A program made the translations under genes and the position numbers. From Brevifilum sp029548365 (GTDB lineage: Bacteria > Chloroflexota > Anaerolineae > Anaerolineales > Anaerolineaceae), in assembly GCA_035376985.1 (NCBI GenBank), contig DAOSSA010000006.1, forward strand, positions 48,804 through 112,803: a stretch of DNA of 64,000 bases. The letters are read 5' to 3'. This document shows positions 32,729-41,541 of this stretch, piece after piece (the stretch's first letter is position 1; every line of letters starts with the position of its first letter). The notes under the pieces were generated by a model. It saw only the letters and a list, made by a program, of their open reading frames with translations, made no database searches and was not told the DNA's origin.

Positions 32729-34126
32729 ATGATGGTACACCCGACAAAAATCGTATGCGTTGGCGCAGGCAGCTATTCCTTCGGGTTGACAACCCTGGTT
32801 TCTCTCTTGCGCAGCCCAATTCTCAACGGCAGCCAACTGATCCTGGTGGACAAAAACGAAGCCCACTTATCGGTGATGGTTGAGCTTATCTCGTGGTTGA
32901 ATGATGTGTGGGATGCTGGCATGCACATCGACGCCTTTACGCATCAACGCCAGGCGCTCAAAGATGCAGATTTTGTAATTAACGCCATTGAAGTTGGGCC
33001 GCGCGAGGGATTATGGGAATCCGACTTCCGCATTCCGCTAAAATTTGGCGTTCGTCAACCCTACGCAGAAAATAGCGGTCCTGGCGGTTTTGCCCATGCT
33101 GCCCGTAATATCACCCCCATAATGGAAATTGCCCGCGACATGGAAACCCTCTGCCCTGATGCCTGGCTGATTAACTTCACCAACCCCATGGCGCGCATTT
33201 GCGCAGCCATCCACCGTCATACTCGCATCAAGGTGGTTGGCTTATGCCACCAGCTCAGTGCGGGTTATGCCATGGTCGGTAAGGCGCTGGCAAATGACCT
33301 CAACATCATGGTGCCAGACTTTTTCACCAGCACCCATGCCAGTCCTCGCTATGCTGCAAGCATGTTTTTTACCTATTTCCAAACCGTCGAAAAAGTAAAG
33401 ATTATTGCAGCTGGGGTTAACCACTTCACCTGGATGTTAAACCTGACTGACCGGCAAACCAACACTGACCTCTACCCACTGTTTAGAGAACGCTGGCAAG
33501 CCCTCCCGGAAAACTTCGAACCTCTCACACGTCGAGTTTTTGATGCCTTCGGTCTTTTCCCGATTCCAGGTGATGAGCACCTGTGCGAGTACCTCCCCTG
33601 GGTCAGTGATCCCGTTACAAAGCCCTGGGAAAAATACGGTCTTGAGCTTTACGAATGGTCTGACCACGAACAGAGCCGTGAGGATCAATGGTCAAGCCTG
33701 GCACAAGCCGCACGGGACAAGGTCAACCCCGAAGAATTTGTGCCGAGTTATAGCGAAGGCGCTCAGGAGGTTATCGAAAGTTTCCTCACCGATGGTCATT
33801 TATCATGGGAAGCCCTTAATATCCCCAACCAGGGACAAATCGCCAATCTGCCTTTGGACGCCATCATTGAAATACCCGGCACAATCGCTGCTGATGGCAT
33901 CACAGGTGCCCAAATCGGTGAATTGCCGGAAGGGATCGCTGAACTCCTGCGCCGGGAGATTACCATCAGCCATCTAACCGTGGACGCTGTCCTGTATGGT
34001 GATCGGAAGCTGGCTCTGCAGGCATTGTTGCTCGATTCTGTCATTCGTGACATGGACATCGCACAGAAGATACTGGACGAGTACCTTAGCGCCTACCGGG
34101 AACAACTGCCAACATTCTGGGAATAA
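32729..34126 (+). CDS. Glycoside hydrolase family 4 (NAD-dependent)
   Basis: A protein of about 465 residues. The N-terminal NAD-binding motif KIVCVGAGSYSFG and the family motifs INFTNPMARI and GLCHQ (metal-binding Cys and His region) identify GH4, which hydrolyses alpha- or beta-glycosides by a redox mechanism with NAD and Mn(II). The start at ATG 32729 overlaps nothing and follows GGGAG at the end of the Nfn gene. Members include alpha-glucosidases, alpha-galactosidases and alpha-glucuronidases; which one applies here is not clear. Confidence 0.85.
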   Translation: MMVHPTKIVCVGAGSYSFGLTTLVSLLRSPILNGSQLILVDKNEAHLSVMVELISWLNDVWDAGMHIDAFTHQRQALKDADFVINAIEVGPREGLWESDFRIPLKFGVRQPYAENSGPGGFAHAARNITPIMEIARDMETLCPDAWLINFTNPMARICAAIHRHTRIKVVGLCHQLSAGYAMVGKALANDLNIMVPDFFTSTHASPRYAASMFFTYFQTVEKVKIIAAGVNHFTWMLNLTDRQTNTDLYPLFRERWQALPENFEPLTRRVFDAFGLFPIPGDEHLCEYLPWVSDPVTKPWEKYGLELYEWSDHEQSREDQWSSLAQAARDKVNPEEFVPSYSEGAQEVIESFLTDGHLSWEALNIPNQGQIANLPLDAIIEIPGTIAADGITGAQIGELPEGIAELLRREITISHLTVDAVLYGDRKLALQALLLDSVIRDMDIAQKILDEYLSAYREQLPTFWE

Positions 34127-34185
34127 TAAACGCTCCATTAATTAGATGGGGTTTTTTTAGAAAAAAACTACCTTTCGACACTTTA

Positions 34186-34214
34186 TTGACACAGAAATTA
34201 TCTCATAGTATATT
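34186..34214 (+). promoter_or_regulatory. Strong promoter with long leader for the cold-shock gene
   Basis: TTGACA (34186-34191), exactly 17 bp, TATATT (34209-34214). The predicted start near 34221 leaves a leader of about 100 nt before ATG 34325, as is typical for cold-shock genes whose leader acts as a thermosensor. Confidence 0.75.
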
Positions 34215-34324
34215 TATATATGGAGGTTAACGGAAGTTCGATAAGAAGTTCGTTCGTTTTGCTTTAGTTTGGACCGTACGTTAGCAAGGTTAATAGGAAT
34301 TTGGAACAAAGGAGGTTTCCAAAC

Positions 34325-34540
34325 ATGGCAGAGCGAGAACTTGGCGTTGTTAAGTGGTTCAGCGACCAAAAAAACTATGGCTTCATCGCCCGTGATAACG
34401 GCGAAAAAGACGTTTTTGTGCACTTCTCTGAGATCAAAGTTGAGGGTTACAAAACCCTGCGCGAAGGTCAGCGAGTAGAGTTCGAAATCGTTGAGGGTGA
34501 TAAAGGCCCTATGGCTCAGAACGTCGTTCTTATTGATTAA
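34325..34540 (+). CDS. Cold-shock protein (CspA family)
   Basis: A 71-residue OB-fold RNA chaperone with RNP1 KNYGFIAR and RNP2 VFVHFSEI, which binds single-stranded RNA and DNA. A strong AAAGGAGG Shine-Dalgarno lies 9 nt before the ATG; an upstream in-frame TTG (34301) is not used because it lies before this site. The phenylalanine/aromatic surface is typical (KWFSDQKNYGF). A clear terminator follows, and a baeRF-type gene lies downstream. Confidence 0.93.
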   Translation: MAERELGVVKWFSDQKNYGFIARDNGEKDVFVHFSEIKVEGYKTLREGQRVEFEIVEGDKGPMAQNVVLID

Positions 34541-34564
34541 AGGCTCATCAATCAGCCAACAAGA

Positions 34565-34597
34565 GAAATGCGGTCCATAATCGGGCCGCATTTTTTA
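34565..34597 (+). terminator. Terminator after cold-shock gene
   Basis: AATGCGGTCC (34567-34576) pairs with GGGCCGCATT (34583-34592) with one G-U pair and a 6-nt loop, followed by a run of six T (34591-34596). Confidence 0.85.
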
Positions 34598-34691
34598 TTC
34601 TCCCTACCAGGTCAAATTGCCCCTTACTGATCGACTTCGGGTAAAATTACTCCTGTTGTTTTACAAAGAAAAATCATTAGGAGCTAAGTCA

Positions 34692-35777
34692 ATGAATCGT
34701 CATGATGTCCGCCTCGTTCAACAAATTATGGGTTACCCGTGTGTTTCGATAACCTTGCCGACCCACCGTACAGCACCGGAGAACCGGCAGGATCCTGTCC
34801 GGGTGAAAAATCTCGTCCGTGAAGCAGTGAACCGGCTTTTAAATGAATTTCCCAAGCGTGAGGTCGAACCCATTTTAATCAGCCTGGAAAAATTAGCCGA
34901 AGACATAGACTACAACTACCTTCTCGATGGGCTGGTGCTGTATGCCAACCAGGACTTCAGCCGAAGTTTCGTGCTGCCTTTCACAGTGCCTGAACGGGTG
35001 GTGATTGATGACACCTTCTTAACCCGCGACCTGGTGTACGCGCTCAACCACACTACCCGTTACTGGGTGCTGAGCCTGAGTGAAAAGCCCACCCGGTTGT
35101 ATGAAGGTACGCTGGACAACCTCGTTGAAATTCAGAACGGAAATTTCCCCATGGAACACACGATGCCAGGCGGGAGTCAATCTCTGCCAGGTGGAAGAGG
35201 TATCAGGAAATCTGCCTACCGCGATGAGTATCATCGCAAATTCTTCCGTCAGGTGGACAGCGCTTTAAAACCCTTTATGGACACTGATCGCCTGCCCCTG
35301 ATCGTGGTGGGCGTGGATCGTTACCACGCATTTTTTAACGAGATCACCAATTATCAAGATATTATCTTTGGGCGCATTACGGGCAACCACGACACAACTC
35401 CCGCCCATGAGCTGAGCAAGCTGGTCTGGCCTCTGGTTCAAGAAAAAATGGCCGAAAAACGAAAGCAAATGCTAAGTGAACTGGAAAAAGCCCTCAGTGA
35501 CCGCAAGGTGGCGACTGAAATCAACGATATTTGGCGCAAGTCTTTATTCGGACGCGGCAGGCACCTGTTGGTGGAAGAAAACTATCATTTCGCTGCCCGC
35601 CTGGATGAAACTGGCCAGAATCTCACCTTGGCAGAGGACGTGACCGCACCAGATGTGATCGATGACGCTGTAGATGAGATCATCGAGGCTGTGATCAACA
35701 CAGGCGGCGAGGTCACATTCTTGCTGGATGGCCAGCTTGAAAAATATCAACGTATGGCACTCATTCTACGTTACTAA
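34692..35777 (+). CDS. baeRF-family (Balon-like) ribosome hibernation/release-factor-like protein
   Basis: A protein of about 361 residues related to bacterial archaeo-eukaryotic release factors (baeRF), the family that includes the hibernation factor Balon. The N-terminal part has PCVSITLPTHR and LVREAVNRLLNEF, and the C-terminal part RHLLVEENYHFAA and DDAVDEIIEAVINTGGEV, like the pelota/eRF1-type L7Ae domain. AGGAG precedes the ATG at 34692; an earlier start at 34617 would lie on the terminator of the csp gene. The gene is directly downstream of a cold-shock gene. I am fairly sure of the family but not of the exact subtype. Confidence 0.7.
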   Translation: MNRHDVRLVQQIMGYPCVSITLPTHRTAPENRQDPVRVKNLVREAVNRLLNEFPKREVEPILISLEKLAEDIDYNYLLDGLVLYANQDFSRSFVLPFTVPERVVIDDTFLTRDLVYALNHTTRYWVLSLSEKPTRLYEGTLDNLVEIQNGNFPMEHTMPGGSQSLPGGRGIRKSAYRDEYHRKFFRQVDSALKPFMDTDRLPLIVVGVDRYHAFFNEITNYQDIIFGRITGNHDTTPAHELSKLVWPLVQEKMAEKRKQMLSELEKALSDRKVATEINDIWRKSLFGRGRHLLVEENYHFAARLDETGQNLTLAEDVTAPDVIDDAVDEIIEAVINTGGEVTFLLDGQLEKYQRMALILRY

Positions 35778-35816
35778 GCGCGGTTAAGTCCTCTCCGCTG
35801 TTTGAAAAAACCAATT

Positions 35817-35860
35817 GGCCTTCATCCCTTCGGATCAACACAATCCTGAGGGTGAAGGCC
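35817..35860 (+). terminator. Long hairpin after the baeRF gene
   Basis: GGCCTTCATCCCT and GAGGGTGAAGGCC form a stem of about 12-13 bp with one G-U pair and a loop of about 18 nt. The following tract is TGAAAATTTAAG, so this is a weak Rho-independent terminator or mRNA end structure. Confidence 0.5.
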
Positions 35861-36350
35861 TGAAAATTTAAGCCTGAAAGCATTTGATTTCAACCCCAAT
35901 TCCATTTTATCAACAGTCAAATAAATACTCAATCAATCCGAATCAGCAATGTCAAACGGCTAATGCCGGGAACCAGCACAACAGGATGGATTTGAAAGTG
36001 TTGTGATTGGCGCTTTTCAACCAGATGGGTGGCGCTCAGGAAGAGTTGGTTGGGTCAAGCAAGCTAATAGCATAATACAGTTGGCTACTCTGTTAAAACA
36101 CATCCATAGTGCAAGCAGGCAAAATCGCCGCCAGGGGCAAGTGTGCTCCAACTGACCCGGCCCAGTTCGTTGATGGCGCAATCATCAATAAACCCAGAAC
36201 CGAAAAACATCGCATGAGTCCAAACCGGCTTGCTGTATCATCCAAAATGTGCTCTCACCTCCCTGTGAATGCCCGATGAACGCCAAACAGTTCAGGCTTG
36301 CGCGCTGATCAAGCTCCACCCCAAAGTTATGTGTCACACCGACACTTGTT
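35861..36350. other. Long intergenic region without a clear gene
   Basis: About 490 bp. A minus-strand open stretch of 51 codons (36085-36237) reads protein-like (VWTHAMFFGSGFIDDCAINE) but has no start codon and is bracketed by stops, so it may be a decayed gene fragment or chance. I see no other feature. Confidence 0.35.
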
Positions 36351-37364
36351 TTACTGTGATTTCGGTAAAATCACGCTCCCGCTGTGCTGAAAATGCTCAA
36401 ACACCGGGATATGACGTCCAACCGCTTGAACCAGGTACGCTGACTGATGCCGCGCCACCCAGTTGAGCACCCACAGCATGCGCCCAATCTGAAAGGGTTC
36501 AATCGGGTCCTCGGGCCAGGGTAAATGCGCTTCATATCCCTCGCGAAATGCGTCCAGCATCGCTGGGTAGCGCGCCTCGCCCACCGTTTCCAGCAGATCC
36601 AGCATAGCCATAGCAATATCATGGACCCGGAAGCCCCACACCGTGTCCTCAAAATCAAAGGGACACAGCATACCGTGATACAGCTTGATATTGTCGTGCC
36701 ACAGGTCGCAGTGAATCACCCTCAAATCCGCGCGATCAACTCGAGCATAAGCCTCCTCAACGAGCTGGATCATGCGTACAATCCACGCCTGGTGTGCCGC
36801 AGGGACCCCAGGCGAATCCGTTTGTAGCGCATTAACTCCAGATATTCGGTCTTCTTCACCGCGTGACAACCAGTGCTCAAAACGTCGCTGGGTGAACCCC
36901 GCCGGCGGCTGCCATGCCTTCCCGTGGAGGTGCAGCCTGGCAAACAAGCGCCCCATCTGAGACAGGTTACTGCCGGTCAGGTAGTGCCCCAACAAGCGAC
37001 CCGGAACCCAGCGCATCAATGTCATGTGCCACATATCCGGAACAAAGGGCACCGCCAGCGACAAAACCCGTTCGCCAGCCCGAGTGTGCAGGATCTCCGG
37101 CACGCGGATTTCAGTGTCCCGCGCCAGTGCGCCCACCCACAGCGCTTCGGACTGCAGGTCGGTCAGCGAGCGCCAGCCCGGGTAAGCCAAGCGCAGCATG
37201 TAGCGATCCCCCTCTGCAGTGATCACCCGGTACAGCAGGTTGGTCTCAAAACCGTGAAAGGTCAATTGCGGTTCTTTGAGTTCATAATGGCTCAGTCCCA
37301 GCCGTGCCAGGTTGTGCAGGCGGCGCAGTTTTCCCTGGTTTGTCAATGTTTTATAGTCTTGCAT
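36351..37364 (-). CDS. APH/choline-kinase-type phosphotransferase
   Basis: A 337-residue protein of the aminoglycoside phosphotransferase superfamily. The nucleotide-binding lobe shows YMLRLAYPGW (likely the Lys/Arg region) and the catalytic lobe shows VIHCDLWHDNIKL and PFDFEDTVWG, the Brenner-type catalytic Asp and metal-binding Asp motifs. The substrate is uncertain: homoserine, choline, fructosamine and aminoglycosides are all possible. A 53-bp gap separates it from the EamA gene upstream on the same strand, so they are likely cotranscribed. Confidence 0.8.
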   Translation of the reverse strand: MQDYKTLTNQGKLRRLHNLARLGLSHYELKEPQLTFHGFETNLLYRVITAEGDRYMLRLAYPGWRSLTDLQSEALWVGALARDTEIRVPEILHTRAGERVLSLAVPFVPDMWHMTLMRWVPGRLLGHYLTGSNLSQMGRLFARLHLHGKAWQPPAGFTQRRFEHWLSRGEEDRISGVNALQTDSPGVPAAHQAWIVRMIQLVEEAYARVDRADLRVIHCDLWHDNIKLYHGMLCPFDFEDTVWGFRVHDIAMAMLDLLETVGEARYPAMLDAFREGYEAHLPWPEDPIEPFQIGRMLWVLNWVARHQSAYLVQAVGRHIPVFEHFQHSGSVILPKSQ

Positions 37365-37417
37365 GGATTTCTGTTCTCATTTCCCAGGTTAAAAAGAAAC
37401 TGCCAGGCAGCATCAAC

Positions 37418-38308
37418 TCACGGCTTTTGCCCAGGTTGCAGATTGACGATCGAAATCCCTGCCAGGATCAGCAGCGCACCGAAGATTGCACTCCAGTGAA
37501 AGCGTTCGTCCAAAAAGATGATCCCCAACAGCACAGCAAACAGCGGAATAATATAGGTCACCATCGACATACGCGTCGGCCCGATGCGCGGCAACAGGTC
37601 GAAAAAGACGATATACGCCAGTGCCGATCCCAGCAGACCCAGCCACAGCAACGCAAGCCAGGTGATCGGCAGCTTCGGGAAGTTCAGCGAGCGCTGAGTC
37701 GCCAGGGTAAAAGCCCAGGTCATCAGTGTGGCTGTGAAAAATTGCAAAAAGGCCTGGGACTCCGCTGGCAGGTCTCTGGCTTTTTTCCGTGCAAAAACCG
37801 TCGCACCTGCGTAGCACACTGCAGCCAGCAATACGGCAGCCTGTCCAGCCAGTTGATGGCTCCAGGCGCCGCCAAGCTCAGGATACAGCAGGATCACCAC
37901 CCCAGCAAAACCGGTCAGCAATCCAACGGCTTTTTTCAACGTTAAGCGGTCGTCGCTCACAAAAAATGGTGAGATCATGCTCGTAAACAACGGCATGCTG
38001 GAATTGACAATCGAAGACAGCCCAGAATCAATATGCTGTCCAGCCCAGGAGATCAACAACCAGGGAATTGCGATATTGAACAGTCCCATCACCGCAAAAA
38101 CCCAAAATTGCGCGCGCATTTTATCCAGGGATGCCCGCGCCGATTTGCGAGCCAGCAGGTAAACGCCCAGCCCCAGGGCAGCCAGCAGCGTGCGCAAGCT
38201 TACCAGCATCAAAGGGCTGATTTCCTCCACCGCGATCTTGATCCAAAGGAAAGAAGTGCCCCACACCAGCCCCGCCAGCCAGAATAACAGCCAGTCTCTC
38301 GTTTTCAT
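37418..38308 (-). CDS. EamA-family drug/metabolite transporter
   Basis: A 296-residue protein with ten predicted membrane helices as two EamA repeats (about residues 5-140 and 150-288). N-terminal motif LAGLVWGTSFLWIKIA and second-repeat motif AFLQFFTATLMTWAF are typical. The family exports amino acids, nucleosides or other metabolites; the specific substrate cannot be read. CAGGAA precedes the ATG. It shares an operon with the APH-like gene. Confidence 0.88.
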   Translation of the reverse strand: MKTRDWLLFWLAGLVWGTSFLWIKIAVEEISPLMLVSLRTLLAALGLGVYLLARKSARASLDKMRAQFWVFAVMGLFNIAIPWLLISWAGQHIDSGLSSIVNSSMPLFTSMISPFFVSDDRLTLKKAVGLLTGFAGVVILLYPELGGAWSHQLAGQAAVLLAAVCYAGATVFARKKARDLPAESQAFLQFFTATLMTWAFTLATQRSLNFPKLPITWLALLWLGLLGSALAYIVFFDLLPRIGPTRMSMVTYIIPLFAVLLGIIFLDERFHWSAIFGALLILAGISIVNLQPGQKP

Positions 38309-38533
38309 CGGTTTCCTGCTTTAATTGCTATCATCGGTCCAGCCTTCCATCTTCGGGTCCATCCACAATCGGCAATTATAACGAACATCCGCAAAAATAT
38401 GGAGGCAGTTTCACTGGAAATATTAAGATTTTTCAGGCTCCCGAGGTAAAATTTCCGATCATAAGCATCGCATTTAAAGTCAAGATTTGTTTTTCTTAAC
38501 TGCGTATAATCGACACCAGAAGGTGAGACGCGC

Positions 38534-39450
38534 ATGCCCACATCGAATAGAGAGAGTACAACAGCAACGCTGCGGATTAAAGCTTACATTCAAGAGCATC
38601 TGCAGGAACCCATCACCGCCAGCGACCTGGCAAAAGCAGCCGGTTATTCCCAGTACCATGCAGCCAGGATATTCAAAACCGAAACGGGGCTTTCCCCGTT
38701 TGAGTATCTGCGCCAGCAACGGTTGACTGCCTCCGCCCATGCGCTGCGCTCCGGCAAGCACCGGGTGATTGACGTTGCGTTGGATTTCGTTTTTGACAGC
38801 CACGAGGGGTTTACCCGCGCGTTTACCAACGCGTTCGGAATCTCACCAAAGAGGTTTGCCGCCCGCCCCACCCCCGAGGGCTGGCTGATCCTGTATCGTT
38901 ATCTAAATCGTGCCAATTCGCAGTCGGAGGTATTACCCATGAACCCAACAGCATTTATTTTTACCCAAATCGTCGAACGCCCGGCCAGAAAATTAATCCT
39001 GATGCGTAGCAAAGCGGCTGAGGACTATTTCGCCTACGCGGCAGAAATCGGGTGCGGCGAAAAGAACATCTCAGCCGCCTGGGACGTCCTGTGCGAGATC
39101 AAGGAAGCCCTGTACGAGCCTGTTGGCGTGTGGCTGCCGGAGAATATGCGCCCGACCGGGACAGGGACCTACGCACTTGGCGTGGAGGTCTCCACAGATT
39201 ACAGCGGCTGCATTCCTGAAGGCTTTGACATCATCGACCTGCCCCCCTGCCAGCTGCTCGTGTTCCAGGGCGAGCCTTATGATGATGAGAATTTTGAGGA
39301 AGCCGTGGGTCAGTTATGCAGCGCATCAAAGGCTTTAACCCGCAGGTTTACGGCTACGATTACGCGCCGGAACTGGCTCCCAGAATGCAGCTGGCACCCG
39401 AAGGCTGGCGCGGCTACATCGAGATGCTGCCGGTCAAGCGCATGCAGTAG
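38534..39450 (+). pseudogene. AraC-family regulator with GyrI-like domain, frameshifted near 3' end
   Basis: The first 115 residues are a canonical double-HTH AraC domain (RIKAYIQEHLQEPITASDLA, then YHAARIFKTETGLSPFEYLR, and the second HTH FDSHEGFTRAFTNAFG). Residues 130 on are a GyrI-like/AraC effector-binding domain (FTQIVERPARKLILMRSK). Near 39314 the frame breaks. Upstream reads EEAVGQ, and the continuation RIKGFNPQVYGYDYAPELAP runs in the +1-related frame to the TAG at 39448-39450. One lost base at TTATG would explain it. The original frame continues into the repeats to 39571, giving a nonsense tail. It may be a real pseudogene or a sequencing error near the repeat array. Confidence 0.75.
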
Positions 39451-39470
39451 GCTGGAAATAAAACTGAGAA

Positions 39471-40013
39471 CCAAAAACATACCCATTGTGGTGTGTCTTT
39501 TCAGTCAGCCCACCTCCGCTAACTCCGCTCCAGGGCGAGCGGATTTGCCTGTCCTGCAGCGCAAGCTGTAGGAAACCGCTGGCCTCCGCGAAGCGCCCCG
39601 AGTGAAACGAGGGGCACGGACCCGAACCGTGCACTTAAACCAAAAACACACCCAGTGTGGTGTGTCTTTGCAGTCAGCCCACCTCCGCTAACGCTGCGGG
39701 GGTTCCGCTCCGCTCCAGGGCGAGCGGATTTGCCTGTCCTGCAGCGCAAGCTGTAGGAAACCNNNNNNNNNNNNNNNNNNNNNNNNNNNNNNNNNNNNNN
39801 NNNNNNNNNNNNNNNNNNNNNNNNNNNNNNNNNNNNNNNNNNNNNNNNNNNNNNNNNNNNNNCTCCGCTCCAGGGCGAGCGGATTTGCCTGTCCTGCAGC
39901 GCAAGCTGTAGGAAACCGCTGGCCTCCGCGAAGCGCCCCGAGTGAAACGAGGGGCACGGACCCGAACCGTGCACTTAAACCAAAAACACACCCAGTGTGG
40001 TGTGTCTTTATGG
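39471..40013 (-). repeat. tRNA-Pro-derived repeat array with hairpin inserts
   Basis: Three visible units (one cut by the N gap) lie directly beside tRNA-Pro, in the same orientation. Each carries the 3' half of that tRNA interrupted at two points. In unit 1 the tRNA-matching pieces are 39533-39547, 39574-39586 and 39616-39632. The 26-nt insert 39548-39573 folds as CCTGCAGC-GCAA-GCTGTAGG (8-bp stem, GNRA loop), and the 29-nt insert 39587-39615 carries GCCCC/GGGGC arms around GAGTGAAACGA. The units also share a flanking word AAACACACCCAGTGTGGTG. Unit 2 has an extra 16-nt insert with GCGGGGGTTCCGC before the tRNA part. The GCGAAGCG words recur at 10.97-11.05 kb. Confidence 0.75.
39763..39862. 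other. Scaffold gap (100 N)
   Basis: Exactly 100 N inside the repeat array, so the true length and number of repeat units are unknown. Confidence 0.99.
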
Positions 40014-40088
40014 TCGGGGCGAGCGGATTTGAACCGCTGGCCTCACGGACCCGAACCGTGCGCTCTATCCGGGCTGAGCTACGCCCCG
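40014..40088 (-). tRNA. tRNA-Pro (anticodon CGG)
   Basis: On the minus strand acceptor arms CGGGGCG and CGCCCCG pair fully, the anticodon arm CACGG-TTCGGGT-CCGTG gives anticodon CGG, and the T-arm AGCGG-TTCAAAT-CCGCT is canonical. The D-arm is GCTC/GAGC. The discriminator is A and CCA is not encoded. It is the intact relative of the repeat units to its left. Confidence 0.93.
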
Positions 40089-40097
40089 CAAGGCATG

Positions 40098-40125
40098 ATT
40101 ATACCACTGTACACCTTTTTGACAA
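40098..40125 (-). promoter_or_regulatory. Promoter of tRNA-Pro
   Basis: On the minus strand TTGTCA (40120-40125), 16 bp and a perfect TATAAT (40098-40103), ending about 10 nt before the tRNA 5' end. Confidence 0.75.
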
Positions 40126-40323
40126 TCAAGTGAACATTGAAAATGTTACAGAAGCGCTCAAAATCTGGGCTTATTCTCATCCCATAATTGCATAAAAATA
40201 TAATCAATATCACTTATAGACGGGGTTTATCACCTATGGTCAACAACTTTCACTAAAAAACCAACTTCATCTTGACCAGATTAACTCAGTTTATGGATTA
40301 TAAGAATTTCTAAATCATTCTTC

Positions 40324-40358
40324 ATATCGAACCTTCAGTTACACTGAAGGTTCGATAT
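40324..40358 (-). terminator. Terminator-like hairpin ending the secreted-protein locus
   Basis: Positions 40324-40339 pair with 40343-40358 as a perfect 16-bp stem (arms include CGAACCTTCAG and CTGAAGGTTCG) with a 3-nt loop. It lies 25 bp beyond the last stop of the minus-strand locus. There is a T-run only on the + side (CCTTTTTAT), but the stem strength suggests transcription stops here. Confidence 0.65.
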
Positions 40359-40383
40359 CCTTTTTATCGTTGGTTTTTACTTT

Positions 40384-41514
40384 TTATCGGTTGAAAAGAG
40401 GGAAAAAGATATAAAATTTTCCCGAAAGAATATTAAAAGTACCTTCCTCAAATTTTAGATTATAGTTCTTACCATTATTTCCATCATCAATTTTCAGTGA
40501 ACCAATTAAGATCTTATAAACACCCGCATCTTCACCAGACTCACGCTCCAAAACGCCGGTGATTTTATCAGTAAAAGCCAGTGAGCCGCTTGTGATCTGC
40601 CAGGTCAGAACGGGATCAGGAGCGTCGATCGTTTTCTCCTTGTCATCTGCTGTGATCGTGATTGGTCGTGGGGTGATCGTCAGATTTGCCGACACAAAGT
40701 TTATGGTATAGTTGTCGCCAATATTTCCATCATCAATTTTCAGAGTCCCTTGTAGGATTTCATAGGTGCCAACATTTTCGCCAGCGACACGCGCCAATCC
40801 TCCCGTAAATTTGTCTCCTTCTACCAGAGACACATCAATTTGATAAGAAAATGAAGGATCAAAAGAGCCATATGCCTTCGTTTTTCCATCAACTGTGATC
40901 GTTATCGGTTTGGGCGTGATGGTCAATTCTGCTGAAGTAAATAGGATGGAATAACCCTCAGCTAAAAGACCACCTTGCGTGATAGCGTAGGCTCCCACAT
41001 CCTCACCTTCATCACGATCCAACGCACCAGCAAAGATGATTTCGTTGTCGGGATCATAGGGTGTATAGGAGAAAGTTAATTCAGGATCATCATCCCCATA
41101 GACCTTTTCCTGTGGATCAGCAGTTATTGTTAGAACTTTAACGGATAAGTCTTGTGGGAGATATGTTCCTGTTTGCCAAATAGCAGTTTCATCAGCTACC
41201 AGATCACCAATCTTGAACACGATAGGTTCACCTTGCTTACCGCCCTCTATTATTCCGGAAGTAGAAGTGTCATCACCAGGCACGTCGATTGCGAAAACCG
41301 AGACTCCTTCGTGAAGGATGACAGTGGTAGATGCATATTGCACTCCGTCAATCCAGGCACTGATGACTGTGCCAACCTCAACATTCTCACCGTTTATTTG
41401 TACAGTCCCGTAAAAACTGGATGGCAAAGGCGGTACCGCTTGCACCAAAGTGGTTGTGCCGAGCAACAGGCTTATAATAATTAATGCTAAAAATATAGTT
41501 TTTCGCTTGATCAT
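40384..41514 (-). CDS. Secreted protein with PPLPSSFYG domain and three MBG-like repeats
   Basis: About 376 residues. The start at 41514 has GAGAGG 6 nt upstream; an earlier ATG at 41520 overlaps that site. A signal peptide (KTIFLALIIISLLLGTTTLV) ends before a domain opening with VPPLPSSFYGTVQINGENV (about 110 residues, ending near TYLPQDLSVK). Three MBG-type beta repeats follow, each with a YGDDDPELTF-, YGSFDPSFSY- or DAPDPVLTW-like start and a GVYKI/GTYEI-like core. The tail FYIFFPLFN resembles hydrophobic C-termini ending in PLVL seen in related secreted proteins. It is likely a surface or matrix adhesin-like component of unknown ligand. Confidence 0.75.
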   Translation of the reverse strand: MIKRKTIFLALIIISLLLGTTTLVQAVPPLPSSFYGTVQINGENVEVGTVISAWIDGVQYASTTVILHEGVSVFAIDVPGDDTSTSGIIEGGKQGEPIVFKIGDLVADETAIWQTGTYLPQDLSVKVLTITADPQEKVYGDDDPELTFSYTPYDPDNEIIFAGALDRDEGEDVGAYAITQGGLLAEGYSILFTSAELTITPKPITITVDGKTKAYGSFDPSFSYQIDVSLVEGDKFTGGLARVAGENVGTYEILQGTLKIDDGNIGDNYTINFVSANLTITPRPITITADDKEKTIDAPDPVLTWQITSGSLAFTDKITGVLERESGEDAGVYKILIGSLKIDDGNNGKNYNLKFEEGTFNILSGKFYIFFPLFNR

Positions 41515-41541
41515 GGTCATCCTCTCTTTTCATTCATAAAT

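Noticed and set aside
36085..36237. Minus-strand 51-codon protein-like frame
   Set aside because: No start codon and bracketed by stops; kept only as a possible remnant in the region description.
39519..39991. Several open frames across the tRNA-derived array
   Set aside because: They span N runs and repeats whose origin as tRNA and hairpin sequence is clear, so their peptides are artefacts.
39471..40013. CRISPR array
   Set aside because: Units are about 150 bp and match tRNA sequence; there are no short identical repeats with unique spacers and no cas genes.
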